NCBI GenBank assembly: GCA_010909165.1
Contig: MU008150.1
Location: 186,001-250,000, forward strand
Length of the DNA: 64,000 nt
Direction: 5' to 3'
DNA from: Anthoceros angustus
Taxonomy: Eukaryota; Streptophyta; Anthocerotopsida; Anthocerotales; Anthocerotaceae
A program made the translations under genes and the position numbers. Shown here piece after piece: positions 21,424 to 31,371 of this stretch. Every line of letters begins with the position of its first letter. The first letter of the stretch is position 1. Below the pieces are notes generated by a model, which saw nothing but the letters and a program-made list of their open reading frames with translations, searched no databases and was not told the DNA's origin.

Positions 21424-23244
21424 TTATTGCGAAGACACCAATGCCGGTGCCTGATCACCTTGCACTCCGGCGGGACGGGTGAGCAGCTGGTGGAGCAAAA
21501 TTCCAGCCGCAACACTCACATTCAAGCTATCTACAGCAGCTGCGGGTCGCAGCAAGGATTCCACTTCCGGTTTCCTAACCCTATGCTCTTCCTCATCGTT
21601 CTCGTCGTTCCTCAAGGTGTGCGGAAAGGAATGGTCCCAGCTTGGCGCACCAACGATCCGAACGGTCTCCGTACAGGCCCGCCGCACGTTCGTTCTGAGG
21701 CCCTTTCCCTCGTTCCCCAGCACCAGAATGGTGGGCACTGCAGGGGGGAGATCCCAAACCGATGGTGCTCGCGGATCGGCCGAGGCACCCACGGCTTGCC
21801 AGCCGTTCTGCACGGACCTGTCCAGAAACCTTACCATGTTCTTGCAGCACTGCACCTCCATCACCTCCAGCGCACCTGCGCTCGCCTTGCTGACGACCCC
21901 GCTCAAGGGAGCCGAGTTCTTGGCACACACCACCACGCCAGCTGCACCCAAGAAAAATGCAGACCTCAAGATAGCCCCAAAGTTCTGTGGATCCATTATC
22001 TCGTCCAGAGCCACCCAGACAGGGGCTCTGCCACCTTCCTGCAGCTCCGGCCGCTCCAGCTCCTCTGTGAGCACCAACTCCAGAGGTGACGCATCCAGGA
22101 CCAGCCCTTGGTGAGGTCTGTTCTCCACCAGCAGATTGAGGTTGTGCTTGGACGTCACCACCGTCTGCAAGCCCATGCTCTTGGCAGCATTCAGCACCCA
22201 GGCCACTGCTGCCTTGTCCTTCCTCTTCCCCGTGGCCAGCTTCTCCTCCATCCCCACCTGCACATAGAGCGTGTGGAATTTCCTCCGGCAAGCCTGCAGA
22301 GAAGCCTGGATCGGATTCACACCGTACACTGCCTCGCCCACGGCCTTCAATGCGCTGCTCTGCTGTGTGTATTCCGTCCGGTACCCCCGCCCCCATGGTG
22401 CCCTCCTCTCCTCCTCTTCTTCCACTTCCTCCTCCTCTTCCATCTCCTCGTCCCCATTGTTATCATCATCGTCCCAGCTTGCAGCTAGTTTCCCAGAAGG
22501 AGGTCCCCACTGAGCTCTCCGAACAGAGGACGTGCCTGAGCTACGCCGGCTACCTGCTTTCAGGCCGCGGCCATCCTCAACACCTTCCCTGACGGAAGAT
22601 CCTATATCACCCCATTCCCTTGCTGCAAATGCCACATTGTCCATCACCTGACCCTCTCCATCCTTCCGGCGCTGGTACGAAGCCGTAGCCTCACCACGCT
22701 TCTCCTGAACACCTCTACCCTCTCCCCTCCTGAACCTACTGCTGTCCTGTGCCCCATTTCTGCGATCCGTCTTCCAGCTCGCAGCACCGTCCTTCCTGTC
22801 TGCACCTGGACCCTGCCTCGCTCTTGCCTTCCCCAGAACCTGCTTCCAGCTCTGTGACAAGTCTCGCTTAGGAGGAAAGCGGACAGGCTCCTGCTGCGCT
22901 GGGCCCTGGTCGCCAGCACCTCCGGAGAAGTACGCATCTGCAGCCTCATCCCAGGTACTGGTTCCTCGGTCGCTAGCCTGCCTGCAAACGACACCCTGCA
23001 ATCTGGGCCTCCTTTCCCGCTTCCTCAAGAAAGTTGCCAACCTGAATCCAGCAGCTCCACGGCTAGCCTCCTGCAAACCCCGCAGGTTTCCTAGTGCCTT
23101 GGCAGAGCACACTCCAGCCGACTCCAGGTGCGGCATTGCATTCATCCACGAAAACGGCACCAGACGGTAACGGAAGGAGGAGAGAGCCCGCACCATCCCA
23201 GCCGATGGTGCCAAGGAGCATGCTAACCTAACCTTGAGATTCAT
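21424..23244 (-). CDS. SpoU/TrmH-family rRNA 2'-O-methyltransferase, organellar
   Basis: A single exon of 606 codons starting at the ATG at 23244. The first ~80 residues are basic and Ser/Ala-rich, as in an organelle targeting peptide. Residues ~80-290 are low complexity and charged, with a Glu run (EEMEEEEEVEEEEE). The catalytic SPOUT region follows: AVYGVNPIQASLQACRRKFH (the RNA-binding L30-like domain), VALDEIMDPQNFGAILRSAF (motif 1), VLGNEGKGLR (motif 2) and SLNVSVAAGILLHQLL (motif 3), together the SAM-binding trefoil knot. Family members such as MRM1 and RlmB 2'-O-methylate a guanosine in large-subunit rRNA. An acidic insert (HTLRNDENDEEEHRVRKPE) sits between motifs 2 and 3. Its start codon is only 66 bp from the ATG of the divergent small gene, so they probably share a bidirectional promoter. 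Mitochondrial versus plastid location cannot be told. Confidence 0.92.
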   Translation of the reverse strand: MNLKVRLACSLAPSAGMVRALSSFRYRLVPFSWMNAMPHLESAGVCSAKALGNLRGLQEASRGAAGFRLATFLRKRERRPRLQGVVCRQASDRGTSTWDEAADAYFSGGAGDQGPAQQEPVRFPPKRDLSQSWKQVLGKARARQGPGADRKDGAASWKTDRRNGAQDSSRFRRGEGRGVQEKRGEATASYQRRKDGEGQVMDNVAFAAREWGDIGSSVREGVEDGRGLKAGSRRSSGTSSVRRAQWGPPSGKLAASWDDDDNNGDEEMEEEEEVEEEEERRAPWGRGYRTEYTQQSSALKAVGEAVYGVNPIQASLQACRRKFHTLYVQVGMEEKLATGKRKDKAAVAWVLNAAKSMGLQTVVTSKHNLNLLVENRPHQGLVLDASPLELVLTEELERPELQEGGRAPVWVALDEIMDPQNFGAILRSAFFLGAAGVVVCAKNSAPLSGVVSKASAGALEVMEVQCCKNMVRFLDRSVQNGWQAVGASADPRAPSVWDLPPAVPTILVLGNEGKGLRTNVRRACTETVRIVGAPSWDHSFPHTLRNDENDEEEHRVRKPEVESLLRPAAAVDSLNVSVAAGILLHQLLTRPAGVQGDQAPALVSSQ

Positions 23245-23310
23245 CAGCTCTTAGTCCTTGTAACGAAGCCTGGCAAGCCACATGTTAGTCAGTGATCGTC
23301 CTCAGGATCC
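23245..23310. promoter_or_regulatory. 66-bp interval between two divergent start codons
   Basis: The ATG of the SpoU-type methyltransferase (23244, minus) and the ATG of the small three-exon gene (23311, plus) face away from each other with 66 bp between them. Core promoter elements must sit inside this interval or within the other gene's leader or coding sequence. No clear TATA box is visible. Confidence 0.5.
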
Positions 23311-23762
23311 ATGGATGGCAAGGGAGATGACCGAGCCTCCCAGAACCGGAGGCGGCGGGAAGCGGACACGGAGCCGGACCGGAGCAACCTTCACCCGCAT
23401 CGATGCAACGATCGTCTGGAGGACTTCATCTTCGTATGCAAGCTCCCTCACTCTGGCATGTTCTCCGGGGAACAGGGCAACCGTTGTGCTTGCTGATCGT
23501 GGTGGTTGTCATACTTGCAGGCACTGTTTGAGGGGGAGCCAACCAAGAACCTTCCGCGGCCATGGAGGTTGATGTGGGAGTGCTTCACGTCCAAAGTTGG
23601 GTGAGTAGCGGTGCTGGGAGAGTGTCAACCAGGCAGCGGGATACGGAGCTGACCCCTGTTATGGTGGTATGGTGCAGGGAGGAGCCTACTGAACCCTTCT
23701 CCTTCCTCAAACTCGATCCTCCTAAGAGGGGTGGCGGTTCCTCAGAACAGCAGCCAGCGTGA
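23311..23762 (+). CDS. Small 95-residue protein, three exons, function unknown
   Basis: Exons 23311-23433, 23521-23600 and 23678-23762 join in frame to 95 codons ending in TGA. The first exon is hydrophilic and Arg/Asp-rich. Exons 2 and 3 encode a compact aromatic core (EGEPTKNLPRPWRLMWECF and EEPTEPFSFLKLDPPKRGG) that looks like a conserved plant domain, but I cannot name it. Support for a real gene comes from consensus GT-AG borders, frame conservation over three exons, and the contrast between a charged N-terminus and a structured C-terminus. There is no clear targeting peptide. It is divergent from the SpoU-type gene. Confidence 0.6.
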
Positions 23763-24624
23763 CGTCTCTGCTTCATCCAGCTTACACTGACGGCGTCTTT
23801 CATCATATCATGTACCAGCTGAGACAGTGTGGTGTCTCCGACCTGGGATGTGATGAAGGCAATTTGAGGAGCTGGTTTGAGCTGACGTCTGTGGCCAGAT
23901 ACAACATTTTTCTCTGCACTCTTTGGGCAGAAAGAAGAGGGCCAATTGCAACAAAGGAGGGAAGGCTTATGGAGATTGCAAGCTAGAGACAGATCGTTCT
24001 TGGCCACCTTTTTTTTTTTTTGGATAGGATTGGATTAGGAAGGAACAGGACAGGACCGGACAAAAGAGAGATTTGGAAAGAATGCTTGTACCATGACTCC
24101 CAGACCTGATGAGCGACTAATGCTCTTTTTAGTTTGCTCTGAGCTTGATGATTGATGGTACGAGGAGTTTGTAGGGCAACTCTTCGTCAAGCAGGGCGTT
24201 TTGTATGATGCCATGTCCCAGCTGATCCTTGCCATCGGTACCCAACGCTAGCATGTCTTCAGACACCAAGCTGCAAGCTGCTGTCCTTTGAGTTGACTCC
24301 TAAGTACAGAAATGCTTTGTGCTTTCTGATCGAATGGACTAAGAGAGTAAGACCACAGACCAAATAAGCTTTAGTGTGAACCATTCACGATTCCGTCATC
24401 TCCAGGAGTCACCATCCCAGACATGTCAAAGATTTGCATGTTGCTGTATTGCCGGTGATCCATTTCCGAGCTTCTGGTTGAATTGAAAGTCCTGTAAATG
24501 CGATAGCTATATACGCATGATGCTCCTTCTGCTGGGAGGTTGAGCCTGTTTCTTGAGGCTGGCTAAGATAAACAAGTCACTCAAGAATGCCATCTCGCAG
24601 GTGAGCAACTGGCGGGGGGTAGTG
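23763..24624. other. Intergenic, no gene seen
   Basis: Only short unrelated frames occur. 23770-23980 keeps an open frame (ending RRGPIATKEGRLMEIAS) that might be a 3' UTR or a missed exon of the small gene, but no good splice join was found. A T11 run at 24010-24020 is the only distinctive feature. Confidence 0.5.
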
Positions 24625-25485
24625 ATGGCAAGCTGTTTCATGTCCTCGGCGTCGGTGCTCCGGTGAGTGAGCTGCCTCGTTGCAAACCCTGATTTGTTGC
24701 GATTCTCCGTATGATCATCTTGGGTCTGCCGGCGCAGCGGTTGCATACAAGCTCCCGCTGTCACAGTGAGGAGGGCCGGGGTTGGCTGCCGCTGCTTAGG
24801 CAGCCAGGTGGAGCCTCCCAACGTGGCGCAGCTCTGCCAGAAGGCGCGGCTGACGCTCACGCCCAAGGAGGTATGTGATGGTTATACCCTCTGGTTCAGG
24901 ATGTTGGTGCAATGCTTTTGCTGATTGGATGTTGAGTGGACCGGGTTGGTTTGCAGATCGAAGACTTTGGTCCCAAGATCGGGCGCATTGTTGAATGGTG
25001 CCGTCTTTCGTTCAGCGTTGCGGGTTTTCCCGGTTTTGTGATGCCGTGAACAGGTTGAGATGCGTCGGATCCTGATTGGAACGGAATGCAGGTTTGCTCA
25101 ACTACAGGATGTGAATCTGGAGAATGTTTCCCCTGCCATTCGTGTCGGTATGTCCGCAGCGATTGCCGTGGTGCTTTTAGAGTAGCTGGCTGCAGGATGG
25201 CAGTTTCGAGGTGCTGTAGCTTGGAACCACATATGCTGAGCATTTTCCTGTTCCGTCCTATAGGGGAGATTGAAGGGGCGGATACTTTGAGACCAGATAC
25301 ACCCAATGTTTTCGGCAACAGGTCAGTTGGTTCTTTGAGCTTCTTAGTTCTCCCCGAAATTTGGAAGGCCGCTTGAGACTTCCGGTTGTTGGACTGTGGG
25401 TAGGGAGGCCATGTTGTCTGGAGTCCCAGATATGGAGGGCCCATACTTGAAGGTGCCTAAGGTTCTCAAGGAAAATGTTGAGTAG
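24625..25485 (+). CDS. GATC: GatC, subunit C of Glu-tRNA(Gln) amidotransferase, organellar
   Basis: Exons 24625-24662, 24738-24870, 24957-24997, 25092-25147, 25264-25321 and 25404-25485 join to 135 codons. The exons are 38-133 bp, so no single long frame marks this gene. Residues 1-37 (MASCFMSSASVLRGCIQAPA, then Arg/Cys-rich) form a typical dual organelle targeting peptide. The mature part follows the GatC pattern throughout: VEPPNVAQLCQKARLTLTPK, IEDFGPKIGRIVEWFAQLQ, VNLENVSPAIRV, DTLRPDTPNVFGNREAML, and the conserved end GPYLKVPKVLKENVE. GatC bridges GatA and GatB; the GatCAB complex converts mischarged Glu-tRNA(Gln) to Gln-tRNA(Gln) in plastids and mitochondria. Confidence 0.9.
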
Positions 25486-26060
25486 ACTCCACTGGACATT
25501 GTTTCTGCCGAAGCAGGTGGACGTCTTCCATCAAATCCACCAATGAAAATCTATCATTCTAGTTAGGAGAACTGCCTCTGCTGTTGTGAGTTGTACGTGG
25601 CCGTGGGCTGGTCTCTCATCACTCCCAAGAACTGCGAGCCCCGCCCCTGCATAACATAGTAGGGGTGCTTAGCCTGCAAGGCTTTCACTTATAGCTAGTC
25701 CTTCAGTGTGCACGCTTTTACCAAATCCCTGGGACTTCAAAAGGATTCGTCTGCCTTATTCTGTGATGAAAATTTTGTGAGGCTGTGCATCCCGCACATC
25801 CAACCCGCTACAGCTGCTTCGCTAGGGCTGCACTGGCTGGCTAGGTTTAGAATGATACGGGGAGTGGCAGATGCTCTTGGGGTGTCTGCATGGAGGCTCC
25901 GAACGGTCAAGCCTAGTAACGTGATGCTGGATGCCAACTTTGCTCCTACTTTGGGCTGGCTGTGGCCGGCTTGCCTGCCTCCTCAAGACAAGCTCGAAGG
26001 AATGGTTGTGCTGTTTCAAGACGGGCACTGTTGGTCCCTCCCTCATCTGCAAGACCCGCC
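25486..26060. other. Intergenic: upstream region of the PPR gene
   Basis: No coding feature is convincing. The PPR frame is open back to 25962 but has no ATG before 26061, so the last ~100 bases could be read as a 5' extension only from a non-ATG codon or an upstream exon. Confidence 0.5.
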
Positions 26061-28670
26061 ATGATCGTGTCCTCAGCTGTCACAGGTGGCAGCGGCAAAC
26101 TGCAGGTGACTGGAGGAGATACTCCCACCAGCTTCTTAGAGCAGCAGGGCAGCGGGGCATCCCTTGACAGATACAGACACCTTCTGCAACTATGCACCAG
26201 AAGGAAGATCTTGGCGGAGGCTAAGGAGCTGTATGCTTCCATTGAAGCAGATGGGTTTGAGTCCAACAGCCTTCTTGGCAACGATGCAGTATGCATGTTT
26301 GCCAAGTGCGGGGGCCTCGCTGACGCTCTTCAAGTGTTCAACAATCTGCGTGAGCCCAATGTCTTCTCATGGATGGCGCTCATTTCGGCGTACACCAAGT
26401 CCGGGCAAGCCCGAGAGGCTGTGAGAATCTTCTGGCGAATGCTGGAGAATGGCGTGAAACCAGACAGATTCGTTCTTGCCGGCGTGATTAAAGCCTGCGC
26501 CAGTCTGTTGGACCTGGATGAAGGAAAGCGGATCCACGCAGAAGCGGTCAGATGGAGATGCGAGTACGATTTGTTTGTGGGCACCAGCTTAGTGGACATG
26601 TATGCCAAGTGCGGGAGCATGGCGGATGCCCAGCGGGTGTTCGACTCCTTGCCTCACCGCACCGTCGTGACGTGGAACGCGATAATAGCAGGATACGCTC
26701 AGTGGAACCAGGGTGAGAAGGCTTGGGAGCTTGCTGCGCAAATGGAACAGGAAGGCGGTGTGAGACCCGACAATTGGACTTTTGTCAGTCTGCTCAAGGC
26801 ATGTTGCAGCCTAGCAGAGAAAGAGGTGGAGGTGATTGTTGGTGGGCAGGCACTCAAAGTGGAAGCCCTCCGAAGAGGCAGGCTGATTCATGCCCAAGTC
26901 ATCAGCAGAGGATATGAGTCGGATGTGTTTGTCTGTAACACGCTCCTACACATGTATGCCAAATGTGGGGACATGGCGCGTGGTAGACATGTTTTCGACA
27001 GCTTGATCCAGCGGGATGTGGTGACATGGAACGCAATGCTGGCGGGATATGTGCAACAGGAGCAGGGTGGTGAAGCCTTCCAGCTCTACTCCCAAATGCA
27101 GTCGGAGGGCACACGACCTGACAGTTGGACGTTCGTCTGCCTACTCAAGGCATGTGCTATGCTGGCAGATGTGGAACCAGATACTCTTGCCGACGGACAG
27201 GCAATCAAATTGGAGTCTCTGAGAAGGGGTAGGGCTATCCATGCCGAAATTGTCAAAAGGGGCTGTGATTCTAATGTGTTCGTTGGCAACACATTAGTGC
27301 ACATGTATGCAAAGTGTGGCAGCATCTTGGATGCCAGGAATGTGTTTGATAGCCTGGCCCAGCGCGATGTGGTGTCGTGGACTGCGGTGATAGCAGGCTA
27401 CGCACAGCAAGGACATGGGGCAATAGCTCTGGAGGTTTATGCTAAGATGCAGCAGGAAAGCGTGAGGCCCAACAGTCGCACCTTTGTCAGCGTTCTTAAA
27501 GCTTGTGGGAACTTAGCCGAATCGGAGGAAGAGACGCAGATCGATGGACTGCGATTGAAACTCGTGTCTCTCCAGAGACTGAGGATGATTCATGCTGAAG
27601 CCGTCAGACGAAGCTGCGATTCGGACGTTTTTGTTCGATCTGCTTTGATTGACTCATATGCCAAATGTGGGAGCATGGTGGATGCTCAGAGCGTTTTCCA
27701 GGCTCTCCCTCAGCGGGACATGGTTTCGTGGACTGCACTGATTTTAGGTTATGCTGAACAAGAACAAGGTGATAGGGCTTTGCAACTCTACGCTGAGATG
27801 CACAGGGCAGGAGTGACGATGGATGCTACCACGTTTCTCTGCGTCCTAAAGGCTTGCAGTGGTGTTGGAGCTCTAGACATGTGCATCCAGATCCATCGTG
27901 ACATTTCCAGGAAGGGACTGTTGCGCAGCCTCATGTTGGGAAACGCGCTTCTTGATGCTTACGCAAAGTGTGGAAGCATGACGGAAGCTCAGCGTCTCTT
28001 CGACAAGTTACCAGTGCAAGATCTCGTGTCTTGGAATGCGTTAATTGCAGGATATGCCCGACAGGGGGACTGCTGCGCAAGCTTAACGCGTTTCCACATG
28101 ATGAGAACGGAAAGGGTAGAGCCCGACGGAGTGACTTTCGTAGCACTTCTCACGGCCTGCAGCAACTCGGGCATGGTGGATGAAGGTCTGCACTACTTCC
28201 AGTCCATGAGCAGGGACCACGGCATCTTACCAACCATTCAGCACTACTCCCTCGTACTCGACCTCCTCGGCCGTGCAGGCCTCTTCAACGAGGTTAAGAA
28301 ACTCCTCAGAACCTTCCCAGTGGAGCCTGATCTGCCGCTGTGGTTATCCCTCCTTGCATCCTGCCGCAATCACGACAACGTGGAGCTCGGAAGATACGCG
28401 TTCGAACACGCTGTCCAAATGGACCGGAAACACCAGGCTGCTTATCTCCTTATGTCAAACATATATGCCTCCGCTCAACTACCCGAGGACGCCGCTGAGA
28501 TATCCGCGAGGCAGCGAAGAGCAGGTGCATACAAGCAGCAGCCCGGACACAGCTGGATAGAGCACGACACAAACGTCCATGTCTTCACAGCAACAGACGC
28601 AGATCATGAACAGTGTGCTGCCGTATTCGCCACCGTCCAACGATTAGGGCACGCAATGAAGCAAACCTGA
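26061..28670 (+). CDS. PLS-class pentatricopeptide repeat protein with E-type tail
   Basis: An intronless frame of 869 codons from the first ATG, 26061. PPR proteins bind organelle RNA one base per repeat; PLS-class members act in C-to-U or U-to-C editing. Long, short and ordinary repeats alternate along the protein, with the motif YAKCG five times (VDMYAKCGSM, LHMYAKCGDM, VHMYAKCGSI, IDSYAKCGSM, LDAYAKCGSM) plus FAKCGG near the start, and RDVVSWTAVIAGYAQQ-type motifs between. Three L repeats carry an extra ~20-residue insert of the form DGQxxKxxSLxRGRxIHAE. The C-terminus has an E1/E2-type extension (EPDLPLWLSLLASCRNHDN; PGHSWIEHDTNVHVF) and stops without a DYW deaminase, so editing would need a partner that supplies it. 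Start choice leaves a modest Ser/Gly-rich leader; plastid or mitochondrial targeting is expected from the family but not clear from sequence. Confidence 0.92.
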   Translation: MIVSSAVTGGSGKLQVTGGDTPTSFLEQQGSGASLDRYRHLLQLCTRRKILAEAKELYASIEADGFESNSLLGNDAVCMFAKCGGLADALQVFNNLREPNVFSWMALISAYTKSGQAREAVRIFWRMLENGVKPDRFVLAGVIKACASLLDLDEGKRIHAEAVRWRCEYDLFVGTSLVDMYAKCGSMADAQRVFDSLPHRTVVTWNAIIAGYAQWNQGEKAWELAAQMEQEGGVRPDNWTFVSLLKACCSLAEKEVEVIVGGQALKVEALRRGRLIHAQVISRGYESDVFVCNTLLHMYAKCGDMARGRHVFDSLIQRDVVTWNAMLAGYVQQEQGGEAFQLYSQMQSEGTRPDSWTFVCLLKACAMLADVEPDTLADGQAIKLESLRRGRAIHAEIVKRGCDSNVFVGNTLVHMYAKCGSILDARNVFDSLAQRDVVSWTAVIAGYAQQGHGAIALEVYAKMQQESVRPNSRTFVSVLKACGNLAESEEETQIDGLRLKLVSLQRLRMIHAEAVRRSCDSDVFVRSALIDSYAKCGSMVDAQSVFQALPQRDMVSWTALILGYAEQEQGDRALQLYAEMHRAGVTMDATTFLCVLKACSGVGALDMCIQIHRDISRKGLLRSLMLGNALLDAYAKCGSMTEAQRLFDKLPVQDLVSWNALIAGYARQGDCCASLTRFHMMRTERVEPDGVTFVALLTACSNSGMVDEGLHYFQSMSRDHGILPTIQHYSLVLDLLGRAGLFNEVKKLLRTFPVEPDLPLWLSLLASCRNHDNVELGRYAFEHAVQMDRKHQAAYLLMSNIYASAQLPEDAAEISARQRRAGAYKQQPGHSWIEHDTNVHVFTATDADHEQCAAVFATVQRLGHAMKQT

Positions 28671-29119
28671 AAGACAAGTGTTCTTCTCGCACTGCCAAGG
28701 TACAGCAGCTCCTTCAGCTGCCATTAGATCTACAACCTGCTAGTGACAACAGCATGTATGTATGCTCAAACTGCCCTTTCCACCTGGTTTCGGTCTTCTT
28801 CCTGGACCTTTCCAATTGATGCAGCTCTCTCTCACAGTGTTAACGGAGCGAGACAAACAAAGGCCTGCTGTGGGACACGCACAGAGCATCGTGCTGATGG
28901 GAGGGGGACGGGACCCCGGAGCACCTTGGTGCAATATGTGTGCAACGCACAACTCCTTCACGACTTGCCGTGTAGAATCGACTCCCCCAGCAGCCTTGTA
29001 AAAGAATTGTGGATTCGTCAGTGGTTGCTGTACAAGAGCATCTGCGGATTAAACAAGGCGTTTATGTATGGAATCGTGACATAATTATCGCCAACTCCGT
29101 GAACGTGGTCTCCTGCCCC
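28671..29119. other. PPR 3' region up to the transposon
   Basis: No gene seen. It ends at the 10-bp target duplication CTCCTGCCCC (29110-29119) of the adjoining Mutator-like element. Confidence 0.5.
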
Positions 29120-29120
29120 C

Positions 29121-29275
29121 GCTAGGCCTAAATATCGGTTCGCCAGGGTACGGCCTGGCGAACCGACATGCCGTGCCATGAGCATGGCCTTCCTCTCCCC
29201 TGCCCCCTCTCTCTCGTATCCGTGCCAATCCGCGACCGGGCCACCGGGAGCGACGGGCAACTAATTCAAGTTCTC
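29121..29275 (+). repeat. Left terminal inverted repeat of the MULE
   Basis: Matches the reverse complement of 32145-32271, with an extra ~32 bp near 29226-29257 relative to the right arm. Outer end GCTAGGCCTA, inner end around AACTAATTCAAGTT. Confidence 0.85.
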
Positions 29276-31240
29276 AATTGTATGTGTCACATGGGCATAT
29301 GTTGAACTCTTGCATAAAGCTGTGGTACAAGGTGGGGAAGGCAAAGTAACATTATCATCCTCAATCAGAGTTGCCCCATCTATTGTAGTGTGCACCAATT
29401 TCTCCTGGGCTGTGTTAACCACATACCCTCCTTCTTTGCAATGGTTCACATACAAATAATGGGACGCAATTACGAAACTCAATTGATGTTGTTAACAAGC
29501 AGTCTACTTGTCTGCCCACAAGAGATGCCCTCGTAAGACTAAGTTTCTGCTTAAAAAACCGATGCCATGCCTCTGTAGCAAAGGCACAATCTTGCCCTGC
29601 ATGTGGGCATTTTTTATGAACGTGGTTGCAATCAAAACAGGCCTTGTGAAGATGTGTATGTGCACAAGCTTGAAAAGGGAGAATACGAGGCTGGAGATAT
29701 GGACTAACCTAGTTGTGCACCCCAGGTTGTTCCGAAATAGCCCACGAACGCAGGTTGCCGTTTCTCCCACTTGGCATAGAAGGAAAATAGCAACTACCCA
29801 CCCTCCCGAATTGTATCTCGACTTGATGTGCTGGAGCCCTTCACGTACATCAGTTCACCTAATTCCTGCCATATGGCTTCCTTGTCTACCCTGTTTTGGA
29901 CTTTCTTAATAAAATTGCGGAGCCAAGCACGACGCACATGCCAGAGGCAAAGTAGAATAGGAACACTGTAATTGTAAACCTTGCGAATTGCAGCAATCTC
30001 AGCTGCACAATCACCAACCAATATTGTGGAGGGCAACCAAGTTGCATCCTTACTTAACAGAACCTCATGAAAAGATGTCAGCCACCTGGCTATGGTGTCA
30101 CTTGTACCGTTCTTTGCCAAAACTCACGCCACCGGAATACCATTCATGTGAAGATCGAAAGCCATAATTGTGAAGACCTAGTACTTGTACTAATTTATAC
30201 CAAACGTGGAATAAATCCCGAGCACATTATTCTTACCATGTGTCAAACAGGTCTGAAGCATGAACGGGTCTGAATCCCCAAACAAAACGACTAATCATCA
30301 GTGAACTTGTGAAACACAAATGCAGCATTGAGCCGCATCCATATACCCACACTAATATTGTCATCCGGATGAGGTTTCCACATTGTACCTTGCAAGTCGA
30401 GGGCAAGATTGTCAATGTCTGCACATGTCAAGAAATCATCTCTAACCTAGACATACAGTGACTCATGCTCCAAGCTTGTTGAAAGCCCACAACATTTCGC
30501 ACCTCGTGTCATAAGAATCTCGAACATTACAGAAACCATGTTTCACCCATGCCTTCTTGTCAGCACTCAAGTGAGGAGCCCTGACATCTCTTGGCATGCC
30601 TACGTACTCTGGGCTATGACACACTCTTCCAGAAACATCCACGTGCATAGTTTCGTATAAAGTTACTTCAGCAATTACTGGCCATCTTGGTAACTGTGCA
30701 ATGGCAAACGAAGCTTGATAGCCGTGTTTGATGCTCTCACCGTTAGCAATCCGAGACCGTCTACGCTTCTTCTCACCCTCCACAGCAATAGGTACAGGTG
30801 GTGAAGGCATGGGAACATTCCGCAAGTCCTGTGGCCCATATCCACACCAATAACTGCAAAGAAAACATTGAAGATGAAATCTTTCAATATACCAACAAGC
30901 AGAAAGTAAACGGATTGAATCCTTAGGGTCCATACATACCGTGTTGTGACAATGGCTGCATCTAGCTTCAGACAACTTATTGCTGAAGTATTGCTGGCCG
31001 GCCCTCTACGAGATGCCTTGTAATAATTTGTAGGAGCTTGTAGCAATGCGTTCATGCCCTCTATGAAATCCTGCACTCTGGTCCAAGGGATGTAAGCTAG
31101 CTGTCGTTGTTTGTCTTGGCCAGGACAAAGATGGATGCTTGTATGAAGATTGCTGCCACTCCAAGTCATTGAAAGAAAATTACCCTCCACCAAGCCTCTG
31201 AACTGCAAAAAGACAATGCATTGCAACCTCATCCATCACT
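29261..31240 (-). pseudogene. MULE transposase, N-terminal and catalytic part, broken
   Basis: Read on the minus strand from 31240 downward. 31232-30945 encodes the N-terminal part, ending with a Cys/His pair (EARCSHCHNT). A probable intron at 30944-30856 follows. 30855-30475 has a basic stretch (EKKRRRSRIANGESIKHGYQ) and PRDVRAPHLSADKKAWVKHG. 30120-29794 carries the catalytic-core signature: ILVGDCAAEIAAIRKVYNY with a conserved Asp, followed by PILLCLWHVRRAWLRNFI, the C-x2-H of MULE/FLYWCH-type transposases. 29482-29261 ends with ASHYLYVNHCKEGGYVVNT, the segment that normally leads directly into the SWIM zinc finger. Stops between the blocks show it is dead. Confidence 0.7.
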
Positions 31241-31371
31241 AGAGCACGATTAGTGTACGTGCATCCTCCCAGTCCCCAGTCTTCGGTCTTTTAACTCTTA
31301 CTGCGTGCCCTGCTTTGAGCATAGCGCTCTCTCCGCTCTCGTCTCAACTGAAACGAACGTAGGGCGATTCC

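Noticed and set aside
21427-22592. Plus-strand ORFs of 200+ codons opposite the SpoU-type gene
   Set aside because: Shadow frames of a well-supported minus-strand gene with SPOUT motifs.
23585-24007. Minus-strand 140-codon frame opposite the small gene
   Set aside because: No domain, and it overlaps the better-supported spliced plus-strand gene.
25962-26060. Upstream extension of the PPR protein from GTG at 25962
   Set aside because: A nuclear plant gene is expected to start at ATG; the first in-frame ATG is 26061.
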